Below, one piece after another: positions 54,801 to 62,045 of a stretch of 64,000 bases of DNA. Each line of letters opens with the position of its first letter. Position 1 is the first letter of the stretch. A program made the position numbers and the translations under genes. Where the stretch lies: contig JAIYDA010000117.1 of the NCBI GenBank assembly GCA_027487735.1, positions 22,014-86,013 of the forward strand, read 5' to 3'. The notes beneath the pieces were generated by a model, which had not been told where the DNA came from, searched no databases, and saw only the letters and a list, made by a program, of their open reading frames with translations. Source of the DNA: Planctomycetaceae bacterium. GTDB lineage: Bacteria; Planctomycetota; Phycisphaerae; Phycisphaerales; UBA1924.

Positions 54801-55815
54801 TGGTGAAGTTGTTCTGCAGGTCGGTCTGGGCCTTTGGGGTTCGTTCGGCGAGCGTCCACACAAAGGAAATCGCATCGCGCATCCGTTGGCTTTCGCGCTG
54901 CACGAGCGCGAAGAGGCTTTGGTAGCGTGCATCATCGCGCTTGTCTTTGTCGCGGATGAGTTGGTGAATCCTGGCGAAGAGGATGTCGTCGAGTTGCGCC
55001 GAGCCTTTGGCAAATTCGGCCAACGCCGCTTTCATGTCTGCCAACTGGTCCTTAAGGTCTTGGAGACGCTCGGTATTCTTTGCTATCTGCAGGCTGGTCT
55101 GCGTGATCTCGTGCTTTGCGAATTCCATCAGCTTGCGCTGCTCGGCTAGCAAACGCAGCAACAGGCCCGGCCACGCCGGGTCGCCGTCAATCGCGGCGGT
55201 CTTGGTGACGGCGTAGAGGGCACGCGGGTAACGCACGGTCAGCACCGCGCCGATCTGGGGCCATTCGTCGTCGGAGAGTTGGGCCGCGCCTCTCTCAGCG
55301 ATGGGTTCGAGCTCGCTGCGCCACATCGCCGCGTCCAGCACTGGCTGGGCTTCGATTTCCTCGGGGGCACCGTTGAAATAATCCGAGACTTTGCACTCTT
55401 GCAGGGCCGGGGGCAACGTGCCCTCGTCGCGATCCAGCCACTGTTTATCCACTGCGGCGGCCAACTTGGTGAGGACGGGGCGAAGGCCTGCGTTGGTTTT
55501 GTTGTCTTCCGCGTGGACACGCAACGCCAGCGCGATGGCCCGGCCCATCAGCCGGTGCACATCGGCGTTACTCAGGCCCCGCTGCAGTTCGTCCGCTTCA
55601 CGTTGCAACGTGTCGGCGGACTTATCTGCGGCAGAAGAGAGCCGATTGATGCCGTATGCAGCCGCTTGGGTCATCATCGGGCGGATGAAACTGGTAAAAA
55701 GAGCCGGGCAGCCAGTTGCACCGCAGATGGCGTCAGCCGCTGCTCCGGCAATGCAGATGCCTGTGGTGGTTCGCAGACCGAGCAAACGTTGGGCGAGCGT
55801 GGGCGTCTTGGTCAT
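51892..55815 (-). CDS. STAND-like P-loop NTPase with 42-residue C-terminal repeats
   Basis: A 1307-residue multidomain ATPase. Layout: an N-terminal helical region with a weakly hydrophobic Gly/Ala/Cys stretch (18-45) and acidic segments, to about 215; a coiled coil (about 220-290); a helical linker; a nucleotide-binding domain with GREAELAELNAWLDKT at 376, Walker A GPPGSGKSRLAL (408-419), and NTLIIFDYVAEHADKIGRII (Walker B Asp-Tyr) followed by LLLERAA. The WLLWQPKANTLIIFDYVAEH pattern is typical of bacterial STAND/NLR-type NTPases. The C-terminal third has about seven or eight helical repeats with an exact 42-residue period: LREDFARGLFNAFNN, with Arg at 902, 986, 1028, 1070, 1112 and 1154. 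The ATG at 55815 is used; an upstream GTG at 55860 is possible. It is flanked by inverted paralogues A and B. A defence or signalling role is inferred. Confidence 0.85.
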   Translation of the reverse strand: MTKTPTLAQRLLGLRTTTGICIAGAAADAICGATGCPALFTSFIRPMMTQAAAYGINRLSSAADKSADTLQREADELQRGLSNADVHRLMGRAIALALRVHAEDNKTNAGLRPVLTKLAAAVDKQWLDRDEGTLPPALQECKVSDYFNGAPEEIEAQPVLDAAMWRSELEPIAERGAAQLSDDEWPQIGAVLTVRYPRALYAVTKTAAIDGDPAWPGLLLRLLAEQRKLMEFAKHEITQTSLQIAKNTERLQDLKDQLADMKAALAEFAKGSAQLDDILFARIHQLIRDKDKRDDARYQSLFALVQRESQRMRDAISFVWTLAERTPKAQTDLQNNFTSLLALLDAHAPNLTLPDKNLDKQRDRFVYKTERLKVVGREAELAELNAWLDKTQHAPGNPAGFGWDLWVGPPGSGKSRLALQLCRDRQNWHCGFFSFKDPHQPDWLLWQPKANTLIIFDYVAEHADKIGRIISTLTSRAALGAKHPLPQGINVRCLLLERAALREKGEEAAAAPASTHGNATATELEAPWLATLRGAATDSGQDVRTTYERGDMASAGRYIGGVSAEAAHAIVREEAALAEERTTEEQFVQRLDSVKRIDQHFRPLFIAMAAESHREREDIADFTQLVEYIRNKEWKHALERLHAHSSSHSASDEAWAKLVCLATMCEGLQDDPAEGGNKLLTDTLAHSADLGLPDDNQYDDGSHYALLVSGANGRDAPKLEPDIVGEAMVLHTLARLPRQRAALIKAAWQLGMDRFVARCAQNFPFETEASDLLVPTPDAWPDALAAAHTALGNREYKQGDIDAVRNRGRRLFNDSSQPLRVRSVGAFFLMHGKPTAEELTQFEAEATTSLTSDTLENVYSLALVVALYYAFTYSTANSEQADAFLSRLRALAAFEHAAPLTRVILAESLFNAFNNAPRNTERAKCFLGYLRDLYQANSNMPEVSQKFGQALTNSISFSSKDYPLADGFLSEWRVVVAAPNANQELREDFARGLFNAFNNSVPDSMRARYMLSELYGVARANDATPVIREFMARALLKTFCWLAQNDKRIHGILGELRTLADSSDATTTLRELFAIALPKAILATRNDNARIDNLLSDLQAICTRSDASPALREDHTIGLCNALMNAESNSTRADGFLAQLRSMALAADATPVMREALAHGLFNLRIRSRADSAKSDEYWSEIQRLNTASSTGLDIARATWARCCQLIFESLEVGIPSPAHLVTLGATLPPLLNDQEVRKVTFVLMLRVKSLINTVEDHLRGELTEAMAVLEMSFGATFGWEIPFFGHEASRIEDGKESLGPDRRATE

Positions 55816-55843
55816 GCGAATGCAATGGTGAACGTGCCTTTCC

Positions 55844-55881
55844 TGTTGAGGACCGAACACAGTGTGCGGGCTCCCTCAACA
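55844..55881. repeat. 8-bp inverted repeat next to the NTPase promoter
   Basis: TGTTGAGG (55844-55851) and CCTCAACA (55874-55881) flank a smaller ACAC-AG-TGTG palindrome. They lie just downstream of the predicted -10 of the NTPase gene, so they could be an operator or a leader hairpin. Confidence 0.6.
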
Positions 55882-55910
55882 CTATAGCAAATCAGCGAGA
55901 AAACTGTGCA
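55881..55910 (-). promoter_or_regulatory. Extended -10 promoter of the STAND-like NTPase gene
   Basis: On the minus strand TGCACA (55910-55905), an 18-bp spacer and TATAGT (55886-55881) preceded by TG at the extended -10 position. The ATG lies about 60 bp downstream. Confidence 0.55.
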
Positions 55911-56062
55911 CGCTTGTAAAGTCGCTCCTCGCGGTCGTCGATGGCTCTGCCACATTGCCCCGCGTGCCGATTGACGGCTCGGGTAGCGGGGCAGCGTTTG
56001 CAGGCATGGTGCGTGCAGACACATGAGCGAGCCGCCGAATCCAACGAAAGAAGTACAGAGTC

Positions 56063-56722
56063 ATGGCAGACTACATCCCCGGTCCCGACGCATCATTCCA
56101 AGCCTGGCAGTCGCAGTTTGTCACCTTTGCCAATGCCAACTTGGCCGCGCTCGGGCTTGTCGCGGCGGACATGACGCCCATCACCACCGCGCAGGCGGCG
56201 TGGACCACCGCCTTCCCCGCCCATGTTGCAGCCGTGAACGCAGCCAAGGCCGCCAAGCAAACCAAAGACGAAGCACGCGCCGCCTATGTCGCGGCGATTC
56301 GTCCCCTCGTCCGCCGCTTGCAGGCGTCGACGCTCGTGAGCAACGCCGAGCGCGAGAGCCTGGGTATCACCGTCGCCCAGACACCAACGCCCATCGGCCC
56401 ACCGACCACCGCCCCCATCGTCAGCATCGAGTGCGGCAACCGCCTGCAGCAGACGCTCCGCTTTGTCGACAGCGCCACGCCCACCCGCAAGGCCAAGCCC
56501 GCGGGCGTGCTGGGCGTGGAGATCTGGAACAAAGTCGGCACGACCCCGCCAGCAGGCGAAGCCGACCTTCGCTTCGTCGCTGTCGATACCAGCGCGCCCT
56601 ACGTCATGCAGTTTGATTCTGCCGATGGCGGCAAGACGAACTATGTGTGGATGCGCTGGGTCTCTCCCACGGGCGAGCGCGGGCCGTGGAGCGAGCAAGC
56701 ACAGGCGAGCATCGCGGCGTGA
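56063..56722 (+). CDS. Uncharacterised protein, paralogue of the gene at 50581
   Basis: Copy B of the pair, 219 residues. It has DYIPGPDASFQAWQSQF, AAKAAKQTKDEARAAYVAAI at 56-75, ESLGITVAQ, FVDSATPTRKAKPAG and the end MRWVSPTGERGPWSEQA. It lacks the GETPVP palindromic insert of copy A. The N-terminal half is helical and Ala-rich; the C-terminal half looks like an Ig/fibronectin-type fold. It faces away from the NTPase and is read toward the large inverted repeat, which begins inside its stop codon. Confidence 0.78.
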   Translation: MADYIPGPDASFQAWQSQFVTFANANLAALGLVAADMTPITTAQAAWTTAFPAHVAAVNAAKAAKQTKDEARAAYVAAIRPLVRRLQASTLVSNAERESLGITVAQTPTPIGPPTTAPIVSIECGNRLQQTLRFVDSATPTRKAKPAGVLGVEIWNKVGTTPPAGEADLRFVAVDTSAPYVMQFDSADGGKTNYVWMRWVSPTGERGPWSEQAQASIAA

Positions 56723-56885
56723 GAAGAGTCTCAGCACAGAGACACAGAGACCGTGAGCAAGATGAGAAAGCAACGAGCGGGGATGCGCACGGCGCATCCC
56801 CGCTTTTGCGTTGCTGTGGCGCAATCCAACCAATCTCTTCCCTCATCTTGCTCATGGTCTCTGCGTCTCTGTGCTGACTCTTCTC
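56721..56885. repeat. 165-bp nested inverted repeat between paralogue B and rpe
   Basis: Outer arms 56721-56766 and 56842-56885 match over about 44 positions with two substitutions and one 2-bp gap; they contain CAGCACAGAGAC and TGAGCAAGATGAG. Inside is a perfect 13-bp stem AGCGGGGATGCGC/GCGCATCCCCGCT (56776-56788 and 56792-56804) with an ACG loop followed by TTT. AGCAACG/CGTTGCT (56769-56775 and 56809-56815) extend it. The inner stem may work as a terminator for paralogue B; the whole looks like a mobile or dispersed hairpin element. Confidence 0.92.
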
Positions 56886-56917
56886 CCCCGCCCCTCCCAC
56901 ACCCTCTATCCTCGCGC

Positions 56918-57682
56918 ATGCCCCGTCCTCTCTCGCCGCTCTTTGACCCTGCGCTGGGCCCGCGCGTGGCTCCTTCCATTCTCAGCGCGAACTTCGCGCG
57001 CATGGGCGACGATTGCTCGCACGCGCTCGACCCAGCCGGCGGCGGGGCCCACTGGCTGCATCTCGACGTGATGGACGGGCACTTTGCCCCCAACCTCACC
57101 TTCGGGCCCGACCTCATCCGCGACTTGCGAAGCCGCTTGCCCGAGGCCTTTCTCGATGCGCACCTCATGGTGATGGAGCCGCAGCGATACGTGCAGGCAT
57201 TTGCCAAAGCGGGTGCGGACTTGTTCACGTTTCACATCGAGGCTCTCTGCCCCCAGGCTCAGCGCGAGCCCTTTGGGAGCAACTGGTGGTGGACGACGCA
57301 GGTGGCCCCAGCAGTCCAGCGCGTGCAGCAGCTCGCCGCCAGCATTCGCGAGGCGGGCATGCGCGTGGGGCTGGCGATCAACCCCGGGTCGGCGTTTGCC
57401 GCGATCGAGCCGCTGCTGGGCGAGGCGGACATGGTGCTCGTCATGTCGGTGCGGCCCGGGTTTTCGGGGCAGGCGTTTCTCGATACCGTGCTGCCCATGG
57501 TCCGCCAGGTGCGCAGCAAGCTGGGCCCACATCAACGCCTGCAAATGGACGGCGGCCTGAGCGAAGCCACCGCCCCGGCCGCCAGGGCTGCGGGGTGCGA
57601 CTGCATGGTCGCGGGCAACGCGTTCTTTGGCAAAGCCCCGCACGAGCGGGCGGCGGTGGTGCGGGCGATGTGCGGGAGCTAA
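56918..57682 (+). CDS. rpe: Ribulose-phosphate 3-epimerase
   Basis: Rpe interconverts ribulose-5-P and xylulose-5-P. The 254-residue TIM barrel has APSILSANFARMGDDCS, LHLDVMDGHFAPNLTFGP with metal ligands, DAHLMVMEPQRYV, VMSVRPGFSGQAFLDTVLP and MDGGLSEATA. An insert of about 25 residues after FHIEAL (CPQAQREPFGSNWWWTTQVA) is longer than in most members. The ATG at 56918 is used. The large inverted repeat lies 33 bp upstream. Confidence 0.95.
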   Translation: MPRPLSPLFDPALGPRVAPSILSANFARMGDDCSHALDPAGGGAHWLHLDVMDGHFAPNLTFGPDLIRDLRSRLPEAFLDAHLMVMEPQRYVQAFAKAGADLFTFHIEALCPQAQREPFGSNWWWTTQVAPAVQRVQQLAASIREAGMRVGLAINPGSAFAAIEPLLGEADMVLVMSVRPGFSGQAFLDTVLPMVRQVRSKLGPHQRLQMDGGLSEATAPAARAAGCDCMVAGNAFFGKAPHERAAVVRAMCGS

Positions 57683-57695
57683 GGCCGCACATTCG

Positions 57696-57738
57696 GAAAC
57701 TGTTCGGACGTTCTCTGGCAGGTTGTGTTCACAGTTTC
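57696..57738. repeat. Inverted repeat in the accD leader region
   Basis: GAAACTGT (57696-57703) and ACAGTTTC (57731-57738) are a perfect 8-bp pair. TTCGGAC-type motifs recur nearby at 57704 and 57736, with the reverse complement GTCCGAAC at 57827. Confidence 0.5.
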
Positions 57739-57743
57739 GGACC

Positions 57744-57772
57744 TTTCGCACTTGGCCAGATGCTGGTACACT
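57744..57772 (+). promoter_or_regulatory. Possible promoter upstream of accD
   Basis: A weak -35 (TTTCGC), a 17-bp spacer and TACACT with TG at the extended -10 position. It lies 75 bp before the accD start. Confidence 0.3.
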
Positions 57773-57847
57773 ATCTCTGGTCGCTCGCCCCCGGCATGAT
57801 GCCCAGGGCACGCAAAGTCCGAACCTTTCGCAAGGAAGCCGCACCTG

Positions 57848-58765
57848 ATGAGCAGCAACGCCCCGCTGGAGACAACCCGCTCGCAAGACCGCAGCGCGGG
57901 CTCGCCCGTGATTGTGGACGCCAAGCCCGCCAAGCCCGTGCAACGCACCTGGGCGCAGGTGATGGAACGCAAGAGCAGCGTGCCCGAGGGCGTGTGGCTG
58001 CGGTGCGACACGTGCAAGACGATGGTCTACCGGGGCAATCTGGAGGCGAACCTGCACGTCTGCCCCGACTGTGGGCACCACAACCGCATCAGCGCCCAGC
58101 AGAGGATTGCCCAGCTTGCCGATGCCGGGTCGTTTGTCGAGATGTTCGGCAATCTCGCCCCCGCCGACCCGCTCAAGTTCAAGGACCTCAAAAGCTATCC
58201 CGACCGTTTGCTCGCCGAGCAGGTGCGGACGGGCAACAAGGACGCGGTGAAGGCCGGCACCATGTTCATCAAGGGCCGCCAGGCGATGGTGGTGTGCCTG
58301 GACCTGACCTTTATGATGGGATCGATGGGCAGCGTGGTGGGCGAGACCATCACGCGGGCGATCGAGCTGGCGACCAAGGACGAGCTGCCTCTCATCATCA
58401 TCAGCTGCTCGGGCGGGGCCCGCATGCAAGAGAGCGGGCTGAGCCTGATGCAGATGGCCAAGACCAGCGCGGCCTTGGCCCGATTTGACGACGCCGGGGG
58501 GTTGTTTATCAGCGTGCTGACCGATCCCACGACCGGGGGTGTCACCGCCAGTTTCGCGATGCTGGGGCACGTGATTCTCGCGGAGCCCAACGCCCTGATC
58601 GGCTTTGCGGGCCCGCGCGTGATTCAGCAGACGATCCGCCAAGAGCTGCCCGAGGGGTTCCAGCGGTCGGAGTTCTTGCGCAAGGCGGGGATGGTCGATC
58701 GCGTCGTGCCGCGGAGCCAGTTGCGGACGGAACTCGCCCGCCTCATCGACTTTGCGGGGCGGTAA
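57848..58765 (+). CDS. accD: Acetyl-CoA carboxylase carboxyltransferase subunit beta
   Basis: AccD is the zinc-bearing half of the carboxyltransferase that makes malonyl-CoA for fatty acid synthesis. The 305-residue protein has the N-terminal zinc ribbon CDTC (about 53-56) and CPDC (about 72-75), then the crotonase-fold core with DLTFMMGSMGSVVGE, SGGARMQESGLSLMQMAK, LTDPTTGGVTASFAMLGH and FAGPRVIQQT. A 30-residue N-terminal extension precedes the ribbon. The stop TAA is directly followed by the lnt ATG. Confidence 0.96.
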   Translation: MSSNAPLETTRSQDRSAGSPVIVDAKPAKPVQRTWAQVMERKSSVPEGVWLRCDTCKTMVYRGNLEANLHVCPDCGHHNRISAQQRIAQLADAGSFVEMFGNLAPADPLKFKDLKSYPDRLLAEQVRTGNKDAVKAGTMFIKGRQAMVVCLDLTFMMGSMGSVVGETITRAIELATKDELPLIIISCSGGARMQESGLSLMQMAKTSAALARFDDAGGLFISVLTDPTTGGVTASFAMLGHVILAEPNALIGFAGPRVIQQTIRQELPEGFQRSEFLRKAGMVDRVVPRSQLRTELARLIDFAGR

Positions 58766-60613
58766 ATGCAAGCACCAATCAGCCCGGAGCAAGGAACGCA
58801 CCGCGTGGGCGTGGGGAGCGCGATCGCGGCGGGGCTGCTGCACGCGTTGCTGTCGGCCCTTGTGGTGCCCGGGATCGCGGTGTGGGTCGCGGCGCTTGTG
58901 AGCGTTGCGCCGCTGGCGTGGCTCGCGGAGCGCATCGCCCAGGAGCTTGCATCGCGCGGCGAGGCTGGGGATGGCGCGCCGTGGCGCACACGGGCGCGGC
59001 GTGCGCTCGCGCTCATGGGCATCGTGTGGGCGTGCTGTTTGCCCAAAGAGTTGGTACACCACTGGTGGGTGCTGCAGATCACGCCCCTTGGCTTGCCGCC
59101 ATTGATGGCGATCATGGCGTGCTGGCCTGCGGTGTTTGTGTTTGCGCTGGCGCGGGTGCGGGCCCGGGTGCCCAGAGTGCCCTTGGCGGTCGGTGCCGCG
59201 CTGCTGTGGGTGCTCATCGAGCTGTTTCGGGGTGAGGTGTTTGCGGGCGGGTATCGCTGGAGCCTGCTCGCGATGCCGCTGGTGCACGCACCGCTGCTGC
59301 GCGACGCGGGGAGCGTGGTGGGCGTGTATGGCGTCGGCGCGCTCGCGGCGGGCGTGGGCGGAGCGGTCGCGTGGGCAGTGCGGGTGCGCAGGCCCGCGGG
59401 GTTGCTGCATGTGGGGCTGGCTGCGGGCGTGTTCGTGGGCGTGGTGCTCGCCGCGCGGCTGGAGGCGATGGAGCCAAGCCGCGGCTCGCTGCGCGTGACG
59501 CTGCTGCAAACCAACGTGCCCCCCGACAACAAGGTCGAGTGGTCCATCGAAGATCAGGTGAAGGATTTTCTGCGGTTTGACGACATCCTCGCGTACTCGG
59601 CGGAGGCAAACCAGCAGAACCCGCCCGACCTCATCATGTGGCCCGAGACGATGGTCCCGGGCGGGCCCATCCATCCCGACGTCACCAAGGTGTATCGCGA
59701 ACAGAACGTGGTGATCGCGGTGGACCCCAGCAAGGTGCCGGGCGTGAGCGCGATCAACATGTGGGAGTGGGCAGAGCTTCTGGAGCGCCAGCAGCGTGCG
59801 CTGGGCGCGCCGATGCTCGTGGGCGATGACACGCCCGTGGGCTTTCGGGTGACGGTGACCGACGGCATTTACGACTTTTCCTACAACGCGCGGTACAACA
59901 GCATGGTGCTCATCACAGACGGGAATGTGACGCGCGAACGCTACGACAAGATCGAGCCCACGCCCTTTGGTGAGCGCATGCCCGTCATCAGTGCGTGGCC
60001 CTGGCTCAAGAATCAGCTCACGGGGCTCGCTGCCCCGGGAATGCGGCTGGACCTCTCGAGCGGAACCAAGCCCACGACGTTTCGCATTCCAATCGCCCCG
60101 GGGCGGCGCACGGGCGTTGATGCGGCCCGCGTTGCGACGCCCATCTGCTTTGAGATCACGTCGCCCACGATCTGCCGGAAGCTGGCGTTTCGCGGGGGCG
60201 TGCGCCGCGCAGATGTGCTCGCAAACCCGACGAACGACGGGTGGTTTGGGAGCAGCATGATGGGCAAGCGCATGCACCTGGAGCACGCGCAGTGGCGCTG
60301 CTTGGAGCTTGGCACCGCGATGGTGCGGCCTGCGAACACGGGGCTGTCGGGCATGATCGACGATCGCGGGCGCGTGGTGCAGCTTGGGGTGCGGCACCCC
60401 TGGCCCGGCAAGGGCACTGTGGACGTTTCGCCCGGGCAGGACACCGATGGGTATCTGACGGTGGACGCGCCGCTGGGGACGCGAACGACCTTCTTCGCGC
60501 GCTTTGGGCATGGGCCCGCGTGGGTTGGCGGTGGGCTGGGGGCGGGGCTGTGTGTGTTTGCGCTGGCGGGCTTTGGGGCGCGCGGGCGGCGGGGGATTGA
60601 CGGGCGTCGCTAG
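58766..60613 (+). CDS. lnt: Apolipoprotein N-acyltransferase
   Basis: Lnt adds the third acyl chain to the N-terminal Cys of lipoproteins in the inner membrane. The 615-residue protein has about seven hydrophobic helices in the first 230 residues and a nitrilase-like domain afterwards. The catalytic triad is visible: Glu in MWPETMVPGG, Lys in YDKIEPTPFGERMP and Cys in ATPICFEITSP. A last helix near the C-terminus (VGGGLGAGLCVFALAGFG) completes the fold. It abuts accD, so the two are probably translationally coupled. Confidence 0.94.
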   Translation: MQAPISPEQGTHRVGVGSAIAAGLLHALLSALVVPGIAVWVAALVSVAPLAWLAERIAQELASRGEAGDGAPWRTRARRALALMGIVWACCLPKELVHHWWVLQITPLGLPPLMAIMACWPAVFVFALARVRARVPRVPLAVGAALLWVLIELFRGEVFAGGYRWSLLAMPLVHAPLLRDAGSVVGVYGVGALAAGVGGAVAWAVRVRRPAGLLHVGLAAGVFVGVVLAARLEAMEPSRGSLRVTLLQTNVPPDNKVEWSIEDQVKDFLRFDDILAYSAEANQQNPPDLIMWPETMVPGGPIHPDVTKVYREQNVVIAVDPSKVPGVSAINMWEWAELLERQQRALGAPMLVGDDTPVGFRVTVTDGIYDFSYNARYNSMVLITDGNVTRERYDKIEPTPFGERMPVISAWPWLKNQLTGLAAPGMRLDLSSGTKPTTFRIPIAPGRRTGVDAARVATPICFEITSPTICRKLAFRGGVRRADVLANPTNDGWFGSSMMGKRMHLEHAQWRCLELGTAMVRPANTGLSGMIDDRGRVVQLGVRHPWPGKGTVDVSPGQDTDGYLTVDAPLGTRTTFFARFGHGPAWVGGGLGAGLCVFALAGFGARGRRGIDGRR

Positions 60614-60798
60614 GGCCGCGGGATTTGCGGGGCGAACTTCGCACTTCGCAAGTACTTTCGCAGAGAGAGAAGAAACGGGGCAGGTTCGCGAAGGAGCGAG
60701 CTGAAAGCCGACAATACCATGCGCGAGGCCGGGCGACGTGCCGGCGTTCGCACCCGCAAGCAACACTTGGCAAGCAACACTTGGGAAGAATGAACACC

Positions 60799-61935
60799 AT
60801 GGCTCGCAATCGCACCGTTGCCGTTCGGTCTGCCTCGCACGCGTTGGCGTGCTCGCTGTTGCTTTTGGCGTGTAGCGCCGGAGGGTGCAACATGGGCAAC
60901 CCGCCCGATCGAGCTGGCGGCGCGGGCAAAACGCGCGGGGGCCAACCTGCTGCGGGGCCGCGCGGTGCGAGCACGGGCGATGCGCGATTGGCAGAGCTCA
61001 ACGCGCCGGTGAGCGCGACGCAGCTTCGCGAGAAGGCACTCGAGACGATCGTGGGCTTTGCTCGCGATGAGAACGCGCAGGTGCGTGGGGCTGTGGTCGA
61101 GGCGGCGGGGCACTCGCCCCGGCGACTGCGGTCGATCATCGAGGCGGGCCTGAAGGACGAGAACGCGGGCGTGCGCACCATCGCGGCGACGGTCGTGGGG
61201 CGCACGCAGCAGCGCGACCTGCTCGTGGCGACGCGCCCGCTGCTGGAGGATGCGCAGGGCGAGGTGCGTGCCTCGGCGATCTTTGCACTCGCGAAGAACG
61301 GCGTGAACGTGAATCAGTCGCCCTTGGGTGCGATGCTGCTGAACGATGCTTCGCCCTGGGTGAGCCGGCAGGCGGCGTTTGTGATTGGCGAGCTGGGCAA
61401 CAAGAGCGCGCTGCCCCTGCTGCAGAGCGCAGCCCGCACGCGCGTGGGCAACCTGCCCGCGGCGCAGCAGCGGCCTTTCCAACTCATGCTGACGGAGGCG
61501 ATGGTGAAGCTGGGGGATGAGGCGCAGAAGCCCGCCCTGCGGGCTGCGCTGTTTCCGGATGGCACGAGCGATCTGGAGGGGATGGCGCTCGCGATTCAGA
61601 TTCTGGGCGAGACGCGCGACCACGAGGCGAAAGGACAACTGATTTCCATCGTGCAGTATCGCGATGCGAACGGGCAGAGCTTTCCGGGTGAGATTCGCCT
61701 TGGGGCGGCGGCTGCGCTGACGAAGATGGGCAGCGGTGAGGGGGCGATCGCGCTCGCGGATGAGTATCTCTTCAGCAGCGACGAGAGGCTGCGGATGCAG
61801 GCTGCCAACGTGTATGGCGAGGTGCGCGGCACGCAGGCCTGGGGGAGGCTGAACAAGCTGATGAGCGACGCGAACCCGCTGGTGCGCGTGGCGGCGGCGA
61901 GTGCGGTGCTGAAGGCCTCCGCCCGGGGCGGATAA
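60799..61935 (+). CDS. HEAT-repeat lipoprotein
   Basis: A 378-residue protein with a lipoprotein signal (ASHALACSLLLLACSAGGC; the lipobox is LLAC or SAGGC) and a Gly/Arg/Pro linker. About eight HEAT/PBS-type alpha-helical repeats follow, for example EVRASAIFALAKNG and LVRVAAASAVLKAS. It is a scaffold-type binding protein, probably on the periplasmic side; the partner is unknown. GGAAG before the ATG at 60799 supports that start over the ATG at 60790. Confidence 0.85.
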   Translation: MARNRTVAVRSASHALACSLLLLACSAGGCNMGNPPDRAGGAGKTRGGQPAAGPRGASTGDARLAELNAPVSATQLREKALETIVGFARDENAQVRGAVVEAAGHSPRRLRSIIEAGLKDENAGVRTIAATVVGRTQQRDLLVATRPLLEDAQGEVRASAIFALAKNGVNVNQSPLGAMLLNDASPWVSRQAAFVIGELGNKSALPLLQSAARTRVGNLPAAQQRPFQLMLTEAMVKLGDEAQKPALRAALFPDGTSDLEGMALAIQILGETRDHEAKGQLISIVQYRDANGQSFPGEIRLGAAAALTKMGSGEGAIALADEYLFSSDERLRMQAANVYGEVRGTQAWGRLNKLMSDANPLVRVAAASAVLKASARGG

Positions 61936-62045
61936 CTCATTGGTTCTTCGCGAAGCGAACGGCAATCGGCACAGACCTCGCATTCGCACCGGCGTGCGCG
62001 GTGGTCCTGCTGCATGGCAGGGTGGGGCGTTGCCGATGACCTGGC

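Noticed and set aside
56906..60766. Minus-strand reading frame of about 1286 codons opposite rpe, accD and lnt
   Set aside because: The plus-strand genes are unmistakable; the antisense product is His/Arg/Pro-rich with no family motif.
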